64,000 bases of DNA from Streptosporangium album (GTDB lineage: Bacteria > Actinomycetota > Actinomycetes > Streptosporangiales > Streptosporangiaceae): the NCBI RefSeq assembly GCF_014203795.1, contig NZ_JACHJU010000001.1, forward strand, positions 3,782,001-3,846,000. The letters are read 5' to 3'. How positions within the stretch are numbered: position 1 is the stretch's first letter; each line of letters begins with the position of its first letter. Positions 25,949 through 37,250 of the stretch are shown here, one piece after another. The translations under genes and the position numbers were made by a program. The notes beneath the pieces were generated by a model, which was given only the letters and a program-made list of their open reading frames with translations, was not told the origin of the DNA and ran no database searches.

Positions 25949-26551
25949 GTGAGGTATCGGTTCCCCTTCCTGGTCGTTGCGCTGGCTCTCGTGATGGTCA
26001 GCTGCAGCGCAAGTCCCGCTCCACCGGCCGAAAGCAGGCATGGAAATGCCGGACCGGATCCCGTAGCGCAACTACGTCGCCCTTGGACGGTTGAGCGTCA
26101 TCAACCGGGAACGCGATGTCCGGTCACCACCAATGCCACGCGACCGGACAAGGCCCTGGGGCCGGTTCAGTGCGGATGGCTGGTCGGGCCAATAGGGCTG
26201 GGAGACGGCCGCCTGGATTACCTTGCACCCGGTCCCGCAGACGGGTGGGCAGACCCTACCTGGGCTGGTCAGAAAGTGGCGTGGGCGGTGAATCCCGCGC
26301 TGACCACACCGGTTCTGATCCGCGGCCGGCAACTCGACGGGCCTGGCGACGTCAGGTTCGACGACCCAGCCGTCGAAGAATTTTTACTCGATCCGACCAA
26401 GGATGCACTGCCCGGCGGCTGGCGAGACTATCCATCCTTGACCCGATTACGAACTCCTGGCTGTTACGCCTACCAAATCGACGCGGCAGTGGGCTCTTTC
26501 ACGATCGTCTTCCGTGCCGTCGGCCCGGTGGTGGCTTCCACACATAGCTGA
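25949..26551 (+). CDS. Lipoprotein of unknown function
   Basis: The GTG at 25949 is preceded by AGGAGGATTC. The 200-residue product has a lipoprotein signal, FLVVALALVMVSCSASPAPP, with the lipidated Cys near residue 19. The mature domain contains four further cysteines-poor segments with many Pro/Trp/Gly (PGTRCPVTT, QCGWLVGP, LRTPGCYAYQID), where the spaced cysteines could form a disulfide. I do not recognise the family. Confidence 0.7.
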   Translation: MRYRFPFLVVALALVMVSCSASPAPPAESRHGNAGPDPVAQLRRPWTVERHQPGTRCPVTTNATRPDKALGPVQCGWLVGPIGLGDGRLDYLAPGPADGWADPTWAGQKVAWAVNPALTTPVLIRGRQLDGPGDVRFDDPAVEEFLLDPTKDALPGGWRDYPSLTRLRTPGCYAYQIDAAVGSFTIVFRAVGPVVASTHS

Positions 26552-26781
26552 ACCTCAGGCCAACACCACAGGCCCGGTGGTCGAGGCCACGACCTTCGAT
26601 GACGGCCGCCCTGCGTCGCGTGTCAAGGTCGTTGGCACATGAAGGGGCTGACTCAGGGAACTGCCGCAAACGCTGGATCACGCGGTGGAAGGCCGCCTTG
26701 AACGCCTTCGCCATCACCTTCGAAGGCCGTCTGACCCCGACTTCCCGATAACCAATGAAGATCGAGTTACACCGTTTACTG

Positions 26782-27757
26782 GGCTCTGTCTCTCTTTCGG
26801 TGGTGACGGAGCGTCAGGCCAGGAGGATGCGGTGGCGGAGCAGCGTGAAACCGGCGCGGCCGTGCATCTGGCGCATGATGCGCTTGGTCTTGGTGTCCAC
26901 GCCTTCGGTGCCGCCGTTGTGATAGGGCAAGGTCAGGGCCGCGCGGACGGCATCGCGGTCCTGGTCGAGGCCGCGGGTGAAAGCGTGCAGGTGAGGTAGA
27001 TCGGCGGCACGGGCGGTGGTGATCCGGGCATTGAGGCGGTCGGCGTTGCCGTCACGCGGCTGGAGCAGGTCGGCGAAGCCGCGGACGAGCCCGGCCAACT
27101 CGATCATCTCCGGGCAGGCGGTGGTGAGGTCGTCCAGCAGGCGCCGGCGGGTGTCGGTCAGATTGCCGGGCCGGGTGAGCAAGAGCCGGGCCAGGCGGCG
27201 CGATGAAAAGCGAAGTCGTCCACCCCCAGCAGCCGGGGCACCGGTGGCTGTGGCAAGGGCAGGCGCAGCAGGATGCGCAGGGCGGTATGCCGGGACAGGC
27301 GCATGGCCAGGACGGACAAGGCCCGCGTGCCGGCGCGTCCGGCCAGCTCGCGGACCACCGCGCCGATCTGGCAGGTCAGACGGGGTGTGCGCCGCTGGTA
27401 GCGCTCCAGCACCCCGGGGAGCTGTTCGCGGAAGGTCTGGCGGCAGCCGCGTGTCGGGCAGACCAGGCGGCGGACCCGTACCACCACCAGCACGCGGCGT
27501 GCGTCGACCGGCACATCGGCCACGCTCCGCTCGTGATAGCCGTGCACGCGCGTCGTCTGGGCCCCGCACCCCGGACAGGCGACCGACCCGTCCGGGGTTC
27601 GCGCCCGCACCCGGATCCGCTCGCCTTCGTCCGCCACGTCCTGCACTACCAGCGGCGATAACCCCGAAAACACCGTACTCACCAGTTCGTTGACATCACG
27701 CACAACTCACCGTGACGCAGCAGGACGTTCGGTCACCACCGAATCTGCGACAGAGCC
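26782..27757 (-). mobile_element. Defective ISL3-family insertion sequence
   Basis: The ends GGCTCTGTC...TTCGGTGGTGAC (26782-) and GTCACCACCGAA...GACAGAGCC (-27757) are inverted repeats. The element is flanked by an 8-bp target duplication, GTTTACTG (26774-26781 and 27758-27765), the size made by ISL3 elements. At 976 bp it is shorter than complete family members because the transposase has lost its middle. Confidence 0.88.
26814..27703 (-). pseudogene. ISL3-family transposase with internal deletion
   Basis: The N-terminal part (27703 downward) has the zinc-finger/HTH region: ACPGCGAQTTRVHGYHERSV and RRLVCPTRGCRQTFREQLPG, then DDFAF where the DDE domain begins. After a frameshift near 27160 it resumes with the C-terminal half, ending LPYHNGGTEGVDTKTKRIMR. 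The middle of the DDE domain, with the second aspartate, is missing, so the element cannot move itself. Confidence 0.88.
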
Positions 27758-27839
27758 GTTTACTGGACAGACCCAGCCCTCGTTCGCGCGCTTCCCCATT
27801 GCTCAAGTGTCTATTTGGCCAGGGAGGGGTGCGCGAGAA

Positions 27840-28250
27840 CTACGGAAGCAGTGTGAAGGCGCTGACATGCTTGGGCTTCACGACGTGGAAATGGCGGAGG
27901 TCCAGGGTGGCGATCTCATGGACGTTGAGGCGTTCGGCTACAGCGACCACGGAGGCGTCGGCGGCGCCCAATGGGAAGTCGGCGTAGGCTCGGACGAGAT
28001 CGGCCATCCGGGCGATGTCCGCGCTGATGACGGCTTCGAGGGTGAGAACGCCGTCGACGATTGACTGGAGGAACTGGGCTTCGACCTCGGGGCCGACGCG
28101 GGATTCGATGAGCCAGCAAACCTCGGTGAGTACTGGGCCGGGGATGACCAGTGGGCCGGGGTGACGTTCGAGGAAGTCGAGACAGCGTTTATGGTCGTTA
28201 TCGTCCGCGTTGAACAGCGCGACGAGGGGGCCGGTGTCACAGATGATCAT
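27840..28250 (-). CDS. vapC: VapC-type PIN-domain ribonuclease toxin
   Basis: The 136-residue protein has the four PIN acidic residues: D5 in ICDTGPL, E43 in LTEVCW, D98 in LGAADAS and D117 in IATLDLRHF. VapC toxins cut tRNA or rRNA. The ATG overlaps the stop of the upstream antitoxin gene by 4 bp (ATGA), which couples translation. All catalytic residues are present, so it should be active when free. Confidence 0.92.
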   Translation of the reverse strand: MIICDTGPLVALFNADDNDHKRCLDFLERHPGPLVIPGPVLTEVCWLIESRVGPEVEAQFLQSIVDGVLTLEAVISADIARMADLVRAYADFPLGAADASVVAVAERLNVHEIATLDLRHFHVVKPKHVSAFTLLP

Positions 28251-28495
28251 GCAGTGAACCGGCCGAGTTCGTTGCGGATGATGTCTTCCGAGCGTGCGGC
28301 CAGGTCGTGTTCAGCGTGCATGGTCTTGGCGAAGGGGAAACGCCGATAGCGGCCGTCTTCGAGCAGGGGAGTCCCCTGATGTTCTTCAGCCGGGACGAGC
28401 TGAAGGACAACGGCACGTACGGCCCGCGCCTGATCCGGGGTCAGCCGGTCGACCAGGCGATGGAGGTCCTCGTACTCTTCATGCGCCGCGCTCAT
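28247..28495 (-). CDS. vapB: Antitoxin of the VapBC pair
   Basis: The 82-residue product from the ATG at 28495 (MSAAHEEYEDLHRLVDRLTP DQARAVR split over the N-terminus) is helical, with the second half RRFPFAKTMHAEHDLAARSE likely folding onto the toxin. Its N-terminus lacks an obvious ribbon-helix-helix, so DNA binding is uncertain. Its place in front of vapC with a 4-bp overlap identifies it as the antitoxin. An upstream in-frame ATG at 28597 would extend into DNA with no coding character. Confidence 0.75.
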   Translation of the reverse strand: MSAAHEEYEDLHRLVDRLTPDQARAVRAVVLQLVPAEEHQGTPLLEDGRYRRFPFAKTMHAEHDLAARSEDIIRNELGRFTA

Positions 28496-28530
28496 GCTGT
28501 CGAGTCTACGCCGCCGCACCCGGCCGTCGC

Positions 28531-28570
28531 TTGCTAACGGATCTCCTAACAACGGCTCTGGACGATCATG
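28531..28570 (+). repeat. TTGCTAAC tandem pair, copy 2
   Basis: TTGCTAACGGATCTCCTAAC is followed by AACGGCTCTGGACGATCA. The same arrangement, including the GGCTCTGGACGA flank, occurs at 43601-43635. Here no tRNA remnant is adjacent. Confidence 0.5.
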
Positions 28571-28691
28571 GGCAGAGGCGGCACCCCGAAGTGGCAAACC
28601 CGCCTGAGCGAGCGCAGATTGATCTTCCTGAAGTAGATCTTGAAGCGTGACAGGCTCGGCCCTCGTGACACACGGTGACTATGGAGGGTCG

Positions 28692-29039
28692 ATGGGTACG
28701 CGCAGGCCGCTCACACTTGAAGATCGCGAGGAGATCTCGCGATGCCTGGTGGCGAAGATGTCCGGAACGGACATAGCGGCGCACATCGGCCGTACTCCGT
28801 CGTTGGTGTCTCAAGAGATCAGCCGACACGGGGGACGCGACGGATACCGGGCACATCGGGCCGACGCGAACGCGGCCACCTCGCGGTCGCGCCCGAAATG
28901 CCGGAAACTCCAGGAGGACGGCGATCTGCGGAAACACGTCGTGCACGGTCTCCAGGTGGGTTGGTCGCCTGATCAGATCGCTGGCCGGTTGCGTCGCGAG
29001 CGCGGATACGGGGACCCTGGAAAGGTGGTGTCTCACGAG
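28692..29039 (+). pseudogene. IS30-family transposase, N-terminal part (interrupted)
   Basis: MGTRRPLTLEDREEISRCLV, then TDIAAHIGRTPSLVSQEISR and VGWSPDQIAGRLRRE form the two HTH regions of an IS30 transposase. The frame is cut after KVVSHE at 29039 by the IS1634-family element and resumes at 31078 with AIYTWMYALPKGE. Apart from the insertion it looks intact. Confidence 0.9.
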
Positions 29040-31072
<2,033 letters not shown>

Positions 31073-31077
31073 ACGAG

Positions 31078-31731
31078 GCGATTTACACCTGGATGTACGC
31101 GTTGCCCAAGGGTGAGCCGGCCGTTCAAGGCATTCAGCTGCGCTCGGGACGCACCGAACGCAAGCCGCGGGGCCACACCAAGGTGCCGGGCGCCCGGATT
31201 GTGGGGATGCGTTCCATCGACGACCGTCCCGAGGAGGTCGCTGGACGGCAGGTCCCCGGCCACTGGGAAGGCGACCTCATCATCGGCAAAGCCGGCAAAA
31301 CGGCCGCCGGCGCCCTGGTCGAGCGAACCAGTCGCTTCACCGCGATCATCGCGCTGCCCGACGGCCGCACCTCCGACGCGGTCTGCAACGCCTTGATCGA
31401 CAAGGTGTCCGACTTGCCCGACCGTTTCCTCAAATCGATCACCTGGGATCAGGGAAGCGAGATGGCCAAGCACGCCGCCCTCACCGTGGACACCGAGCTC
31501 GATGTCTATTTCGCCCATCCTCATTCCCCTTGGGAGCGAGGAATCAACGAGAAAACAAACGGGCTTATTCGCGAATATCTCCCCAAGGGAACGGTCATTC
31601 CCGATGACTCTAGAATCCTCAACGAAATTGCCGATTCGCTCAATTCTCGCCCGCGAAGAGTGTTAGGATATGAAACGCCAGCTGAAGTTATGGCTGAGCT
31701 GATCGCCGCTGAAATTCACTCCACCGATTGA
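31078..31731 (+). pseudogene. IS30-family transposase, C-terminal part (interrupted)
   Basis: This continues the frame broken at 29039. It carries the catalytic core: GHWEGDLIIGKAGKTAAG (first Asp), ITWDQGSEMAKHAALT (second Asp) and GINEKTNGLIREYLPKG (Glu). It ends LIAAEIHSTD and a stop. All DDE residues are present, so only the insertion inactivates the gene. Confidence 0.9.
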
Positions 31732-31868
31732 TGCCGCCGGAGAACACGGACTGGGGTGCAACGTATACCATTGCAGGGCTCGGTCGCTTCTATGTGAACG
31801 ACAGAATCCTGCACGGCGAGGACTTCATTCTCCATCTCTACAACGCCAGCGGCCAACGCATTAATTAG
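31731..31868 (+). pseudogene. Short frame after IS30, likely a host gene 3' end
   Basis: The frame MPPENTDWGATY... ends GEDFILHLYNASGQRIN and a stop. From about TIAGLGRFYVNDRILHGEDF onward it looks like a beta-rich protein end that IS30 cut off from its gene. No family recognised. Confidence 0.35.
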
Positions 31869-31873
31869 CGAGG

Positions 31874-31907
31874 GAGCCCCCGGGGGGAAAGCATCGTCCG
31901 GGGGCTC
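31874..31907. terminator. Bidirectional hairpin terminator
   Basis: GAGCCCCCGG (31874-31883) pairs with CCGGGGGCTC (31898-31907). It stands between the end of the preceding plus-strand frame and the end of the convergent minus-strand gene. Confidence 0.75.
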
Positions 31908-31914
31908 GTCACGC

Positions 31915-32436
31915 TCACGCCTCGCGCGCGTTCACCGGCCAGAACTGGAACAGGAATTCCTCCAGTCCCTCCATTCTCAGTCCGAGATCATCGTCGTCGT
32001 CCTCGTCGAAGTCCTCTACGTCGGCAAAGGGATCCGCCTTCGCGATGCGATGCCCGCGCACCAGCCATGAGGCCTCTGGCACTCTCAGGTCAAGCAGCGG
32101 CCCCGCTTCTCCCACGGAATTTGTCGGCCTCAGCTTGCCCGAGCTGCTGAAGAGCTCAACGGTACGCCTGTCCACCCCGCCCTCCTCCTTGGTGGGAGGC
32201 TCTGCCTCCCACAGTTCCAGGGTGATGCGGGCGCGGTGGTGGTAACCTGCGCGGCTTCGCGCGATCGCCATATTCGCAGTGGCGGCGAGCCAGATCTCAT
32301 CCTCGTCGGTAAGGGAGAACAGCTTCTCCGGATCGAGCGCGGCGGGCGATCGCGACAATCCGTCCACATCCACGATCGAGAATGATCCGTAGTCGATCCG
32401 AAACGCGTCCGAGATACGCTCGACCAGATTTGCCAT
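31915..32436 (-). CDS. Acidic hypothetical protein (173 aa)
   Basis: The start at 32436 is preceded by GGAGGG at 6 bp. The product begins MANLVERISDAFRIDYGSFS, has a central beta-rich part (ITLELWEAEPPTKEEGGVDR) and ends in a strongly acidic tract, DVEDFDEDDDDDLG, before a short hydrophobic helix EEFLFQFWPV. I do not recognise the family; the size and acidity recall immunity proteins, but no toxin is adjacent. Confidence 0.6.
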   Translation of the reverse strand: MANLVERISDAFRIDYGSFSIVDVDGLSRSPAALDPEKLFSLTDEDEIWLAATANMAIARSRAGYHHRARITLELWEAEPPTKEEGGVDRRTVELFSSSGKLRPTNSVGEAGPLLDLRVPEASWLVRGHRIAKADPFADVEDFDEDDDDDLGLRMEGLEEFLFQFWPVNAREA

Positions 32437-32842
32437 CCAACCCTCCATAACATGACAAGCCAGCAGATCACCGAGCAGAGATTATTCGAGAGATCCACAA
32501 CGAGGGATGGAAACCTGCCCAAGCCCTTGATATCAACCAATCGGCCAGTGGCGACGGCAGGCAAGCGCGGACGTTGCCGCCCCCCAGCGTTCCGAGGCGG
32601 ATGGGCTTGCCCGGAGGCTACGTGAAGACGCACTTGACAACTTCGGCCTGCTCAGCGCTTCCGGGGTTGAGGAACAGCGAAACAGCCGTTGGCAGTGAGA
32701 AAGATCTTGTTTCTCGTTGTGGCGGTGAGCTGGTCGAATGCGAAAGGACCAGGCGGTCAGGGCCCGATGAGGTGAGGGCGGAGTCCTGGAGAACTCCGCT
32801 CCGACGCCCTGCACAGCCTTCCGCGACCTGCGACGCGGCGGC
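32437..32842. other. Non-coding stretch at the broken Tn3 transposase end
   Basis: No gene is supportable. GCGGAGT-CCTGGAGA-ACTCCGC (about 32780) forms a 7-bp hairpin. The stretch joins the upstream region of the acidic protein gene to the deletion end of the Tn3 transposase. Confidence 0.4.
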
Positions 32843-33916
32843 TTACCGCCAATGGCTGTTCCGCTGTTCCTCAACCCCGCCGCCGCCGCCGGAGTCGCTC
32901 GGGGCCAGGGCCTCGCGCACCACCGACAGGACATCACCAAGGCCGCCCAGCAGCCGTTCGGACTCGGCGCGGTGCACCTTGCGCAGGGCCTCCAGGTGAT
33001 CACGGCCCTTCTTGTGGAGAGCGGCCATCCGCTTGCAGAACATGGTCACCACGTCGTCGCGGACCCCGGTCGCGACCGTGTGCACCAGGCTCACCATCAA
33101 GGTGAGCCGCCTGTCCTCCGACACTTTGCGCATGTCGGCGGCATCGGTGACCCGGGCCTCGCCCGCGAAGTGCGCGACCTTCCCGGGCGGTACGCCCTCC
33201 AGCCACGCCCCGGTCGGCCCGATCGCCTCGATGTCGGCCAGCAGCGCCAACCGCTCCTTGAACTTGCTCAGCGACGCCGCCTTCGCCGCGTCCTTCAACC
33301 GGTCGAATTCGCTGCGCCGACTGACCGGGTCGACCACCAGCAGCCGCGCCAGCCGGCACCGCGCGGCCACGTCCAGCCGCCCGGCGACCGTCTGGAAGAA
33401 CCCGGTGTTCACCTCGGCCCGGATCGCCGAGGCCATCGCGTCCAGCGTGATGTAACCCGGCAGCTCACACCGGGCGCGGACCAGCTCCTCCAATGCCACG
33501 TTGATCAAGTCGGCCGGATTATCCTTGGACTGCACGGCCTTCCGGATCGCGTCCTCGGCGACCTGCCGGATCCGGGCCGCCTCATAGGTCACCCCCAGCC
33601 GCTTGCGGACGAACTCGCGATGCCGCTTGGCCGACCGGGCCGCCCGCTCCAGCTCCAGTTCCACATCCTCAGCCAGCCCCAGCGCCCCGCGAACATGCCC
33701 GACCACGACCAGCGGCACATCCTCGACCTTCGGGAAGTAGCCGAGCCGCTGGTAGGACTTCAGCCACACCACCAACGCCAACAGATGATGCTCATCCTGG
33801 GTACGGCCACGCGCCCATCCGATCTCGGCATCGGTCGGCGTGAACGCCTCCGCAAGCTCCCGCGCCGACACCACCCTGGCAAACCCGAGATACGCAGTCC
33901 GATCGACCGAGGTCAC
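32843..33916 (-). pseudogene. tnpA: Tn3-family transposase, N-terminal third (DUF4158)
   Basis: The frame begins MTSVDRTAYLGFARVVSARE and continues with LGYFPKVEDVPLVVVGHVRG, the DUF4158 domain that opens Tn3-type transposases (full length near 1000 residues). Homology stops at about VVREAL, and the last 20 residues (SGGGGGVEEQRNSHWR) come from unrelated DNA. The catalytic domain is missing. The start lies ~40 bp inside the intact Tn3-type inverted repeat at 33957, as expected. Confidence 0.88.
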
Positions 33917-33956
33917 CCGTAACCCCCGAGACCGCCTGACCCCGACTTCCCGATAA

Positions 33957-33994
33957 CCAATGAAGATCGAGTTACACGTTTACTGGACAGACCC
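33957..33994 (-). repeat. Tn3-type 38-bp terminal inverted repeat
   Basis: Read on the minus strand the end starts GGGTCTGTCCAGTAAACGTG and runs to CTTCATTGG. The GGG start, 38-bp length and position just upstream of the tnpA start are those of a Tn3-family terminus. The same end, split by ISL3, occurs at 26752-27774 in the same orientation. Confidence 0.85.
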
Positions 33995-34351
33995 GAATAC
34001 GAGTTCCAGGGAGTTCATGATCCGGTGCTTCCGCGGTTGAGTGTCGGCGCGCGAGCGTACAGCGCCTTCTGGAACGTCAATGCCAACAACCGCATCAGCT
34101 TCGCCGCCGACGGACAGATGATTCTGTCGTTCAACACCACGTTCTTCGTCGAAGACTGGATCGATGCGCCGGGACTGGCGCGATGGCCCGAGTTGCGAAC
34201 CATGGTGCCCTACTTCGATCGGCAGAACGGGAAGAGCTGGCGGGCGGCGATGCTGGCGGCGATTGAGCTGGCCACCGGGGCACGGTTGACGGAGGAGTGG
34301 ATCGAGGAAGAGCGGTCGTATCTGACCTCGCAGGAACCTACGGCGGACTGA
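33995..34351 (+). pseudogene. DUF6461-like protein, 5' truncated by the transposon
   Basis: The frame enters directly from the Tn3 end (EYEFQGVHDPVLPRLSV...) with no start codon of its own. SAFWNVNANNRISFAADGQM and LSFNTTFFVEDWIDA are typical of DUF6461, a family of unknown function abundant in Streptosporangiales. An ATG-less start at 34025 (GTG) would give 108 residues, but the N-terminal part is lost. Confidence 0.6.
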
Positions 34352-34456
34352 TCGCAGGGCTGAAGCTTGCCAGTCGTGACAAAGAGCCCGTAACACGATC
34401 TTGTGGGTGTGGGCTGGTGGGTCGTGTCCGGTGTGACGATTCGTCCGTTGGTGGTG

Positions 34457-34557
34457 CTGTGAGTGCGCCATGGATGGTCGATGACGAGTTGTGGACGCTG
34501 ATCGAGCCGGTGCTGCCGCCGTGGCCGGAGCGGGCGCCGGGTCCTCGGCCGGGGTAA
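34457..34557 (+). pseudogene. IS5-family transposase start, truncated
   Basis: VSAPWMVDDELWTLIEPVLP followed by PWPERAPGPRPG is the usual first helix and proline-rich turn of IS5-type transposases. A stop cuts it after 33 codons and no further transposase sequence follows. Confidence 0.75.
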
Positions 34558-34762
34558 CGCACGTGATCCTAAAACGGGATGGCGAGCACGACGGGCGTTC
34601 GGCGTGACGCTCTGACCGGAGCAGGTCCGGCTTCCGGTGCCAGGCTGTGCCCGTCCTGCCCCGTGGCTGCTTGACGGCTGCGCCAACGCCGGCGAGGCCG
34701 TGCCTGGGGAGTGATGGACCCGCGAGTGTTCGGCGAGCGCTGCGCCTGTGAGAAGGACCGCC

Positions 34763-35239
34763 TCAGCTCACGGCCTTCTTGATGAGCGCGCCGATCCGTG
34801 CCCCGTCGGCGGCGGTCAACTCCGTCAGAGCGAAGGCGGTCGGCCACATGGTGCCTTCATCGAGGTTCGCCTGGTCGCTGAAGCCGAGCGTGGCATACCT
34901 CGTCTTGAACTTCTGCGCGCTCTGGAAGAAGCAGACGACCTTGCCGTTCCTGGCATACGCGGGCATCCCGTACCAGAGCTTCGGCGAGAGGGTCGGCGCG
35001 TTGGCTTTGACGATGTCATGGAGCCGCTCGGCGAGGACGCGGTCCGCCTCCTCCATCTCGGCGATCTTCGCGAGCACTTCGCTCTCCGCGTCCGCCTTGG
35101 CCGCGCGCGGGCCGCGCCGCGCGGACGCCTTCAGCTCCTGGGCGCGCTCCTTCATCGCGCCCCGTTCCTCATCCGTGAATCCGTCGAACTTCTCGTCGAC
35201 TGCGCCGGTGTTCTTGGCGGACGTCTGCGTGCCCTTCAT
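34763..35239 (-). CDS. DUF1801 (YdhG-like) protein
   Basis: The 158-residue protein has a lysine/arginine-rich N-terminal helix and the DUF1801 core: [40 protein letters not shown] and [20 protein letters not shown]. This fold is seen in small bacterial proteins such as the Bacillus Fra/YdhG iron chaperones. The ATG at 35239 has GAGAGGAAA upstream. A standalone gene between IS remnants. Confidence 0.85.
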   Translation of the reverse strand: MKGTQTSAKNTGAVDEKFDGFTDEERGAMKERAQELKASARRGPRAAKADAESEVLAKIAEMEEADRVLAERLHDIVKANAPTLSPKLWYGMPAYARNGKVVCFFQSAQKFKTRYATLGFSDQANLDEGTMWPTAFALTELTAADGARIGALIKKAVS

Positions 35240-35286
35240 GGCAGGTTTCCTCTCTTGCAAGGCTTGATCGGGACAATCTCATGCTA

Positions 35287-36502
35287 GTGCTGCGTTCCTG
35301 AATGGAGTCAAAGATCCCTGCTGACCTGGGGTGATGATGGTCTCAGGGGGGATTGTCATGCCGAAACTGCTGCATGCGCGTCCACCGATGGACGCCGAAG
35401 AGAAACGACAGATCTGCAAGCTGGCCGGGGCCCGTCATGCCCCGGCCGACTGGATCATGAGAGCGCAGATCATCGTGTTCAGCTGGCAGGGGCTGCGCAC
35501 CAGCGCCATTGCCGCCAAGCTGGGCTGTCACATGCAGACCGTACGCGAGCGGATCGAGCGCTTCAACGCCGAAGGCCTGGCCGGCCTGGGCGACCGACCC
35601 GGGGCAGGCCGCAAACCACGCATCACCGAGCTCGAACGCGGACAGCTCATCGCGCTAGCGCGCTCGACTCCGCCCGGACGGCTGGTCCGCGACGAGGCCG
35701 GGGACCTGGCCGCGGCCGATGAGGGCGGCCCGCCGCAGTGGACGCTGGACAGCCTGACCGCCGCCGCCCGCGCGCAGGGCATCGTCATCGCGCGCAGCCA
35801 GGTCCGCCGGATCCTGCTCAAAGAGAAGGTCCGCTGGCGCCATCCCCGCTCTTGGACCACCTCGACCGATCCGGACTTCGCCCCAAAAGGGCCGAGGTCA
35901 TCGGCTGCTACACCGACCCGCCGCCCGGTACCACGGTCATCTGCGCCGACGAGCTGGGACCGGTGACCCCGCGCACCTTCCCGCCCGCGCCCGGCTGGTC
36001 GGTCGACGGACACCGGATTAAAGCGCCGCTGACCTACTCCCGCGGCACCGACAAGAGCTGGGTATACGGCGGCCTGCGCATCCGCGATGGCATCGAGCTC
36101 ACCTTCTGCGCGCCCTCACGCGACAGCGACGGCTGGATCGGGCTGCTTCAGCAGATCGCCAGGGCCAACCGACGCGGCCCGATCGTGGTCATCACCGACA
36201 ACCTGTCCAGCCATTCCAGCTGGAAGGTCCGCCAGTGGTTGCTGCGGCATCCACGTATTCGCCAGGTGTTCATCCCGGTCAAGGCCTGCTGGCTGAACCT
36301 GGCCGAGGGTTGGTGGCGGCTGCTGCGCCGGGCCGCGTTCGCCGGGCAGACCTTCGCCGACGCCACCGAGATCGCCCACGCGGTCACCCTCGCTACCGCC
36401 CAGCTCAACGCCCACGCCCATCCCTGGATCTGGGGACGACCGCCCCCGCAGCCCCGAGCCCTGCGCCGCAAGTTCGTCTATTTGCTATGAGGAACGAAGC
36501 AC
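35287..36502 (+). mobile_element. IS630-family insertion sequence
   Basis: Terminal repeats GTGCTGCGTTCCT (35287-) and AGGAACGAAGCAC (-36502) differ at one position, and the element is flanked by TA on both sides (35285-35286 and 36503-36504), the IS630 target. It is 1216 bp and carries one transposase split over two frames with a slippery site, so it may be active. Confidence 0.88.
35358..36490 (+). CDS. IS630-family transposase, probably made by -1 frameshifting
   Basis: Frame 1 (MPKLLHARPPMDAEEKRQIC...) holds the HTH domains and runs past ...STDPDFAPK. At 35882 C-CCA-AAA is a perfect X-XXY-YYZ slippery heptamer; slipping back one base gives PKRAEVIGCYTDPPPGTTVI and the DDE core: CADELGPV (D), VVITDNLSSHSS (D) and CWLNLAEGWWRLLRR (E). 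Without the slip, frame 1 stops at 35966. The fused product has about 377 residues, the family length. An alternative is a plain frameshift mutation. Confidence 0.85.
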
Positions 36503-36504
36503 TA

Positions 36505-37250
36505 GGGATCCGCCGCGGTGGCGGCTTCTCTGAAACTGATCGGTTGTTGCCCGGGTGAGAACAGCGACGGTGTCGAGGCGGAGGCCGACCACCTGACACC
36601 CTGTCAACGACACGCCCAAGGAGTGGCGGAGATCGCGCTCGGCTAACGAGGCAACGGGCTCAGCACATCCTGCAGGGGCTGTGGGACACGGGGATTCTGC
36701 GGCGCGGCATCAGCCTGGGAGCGCTGGCGGCCCGAGGCGTCTCCGATCGTGCGGTGCGGAACCTGGACAAGCCGATCGCCACACTGAACCGTCACTGAGT
36801 CACGGTGACCAGCCGCCCGCCCTGCCGAGCGCTTGGGGCGCCACCCGCGGGCTGGCCGTTCTGGCCGGAAACGCCGACCAAGTCGCAGACACACTCCAGA
36901 TCCAAGCCGATGCTGAGACTCCGCGCCCTCATCAGCAACGGCGACCTCGACGCCTACTGGCACCACGCCCTCGGCGGTGTGAACGAGTGAGCAGAACGCT
37001 CGCCGCCCAGGCACGCTCGATCACGGCGTGTTCTGCAAGAACGAGCCAGGTCGGAGGTACGGAGTCCCTGCTGGAAGTCCACGTTCTTACCCGCACTGCT
37101 CGCCGGATGGGGCGGGTGTGTTCCCATGCGACGGCCAGCCGAGCCAGCGGCCGTCGCGCGTCGGCCCGAGGCCGAGTCGCACCCGGTCGTCCGCCAGCAG
37201 GTTGCGGCCGGTGACCGAGGCACGCGGCGTCGAGATACAGCAGCGGCAAG
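36505..37250. other. Gene debris between IS630 and the VOC gene
   Basis: About 750 bp without an intact gene. A plus-strand scrap (HILQGLWDTGILRRGISLGA, ending ATLNRH and a stop at 36799) and a minus-strand scrap near 37100-37240 (RNLLADDRVRLGLGPTRDGR) have coding character but no starts and no recognisable family. Confidence 0.4.

Larger units (their letters stand above)
26752..27774 (+). repeat. Tn3-type terminal inverted repeat, interrupted by ISL3
   Basis: CCAATGAAGATCGAGTTACA (from 26752) continues to GTTTACTG at 26781, and resumes at 27766 with GACAGACCC. Joined, it matches the intact 38-bp end at 33957-33994 except for one extra C. The DNA upstream (CTGACCCCGACTTCCCGATA) is also shared with that copy. 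The break is the ISL3 insertion. Confidence 0.8.
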
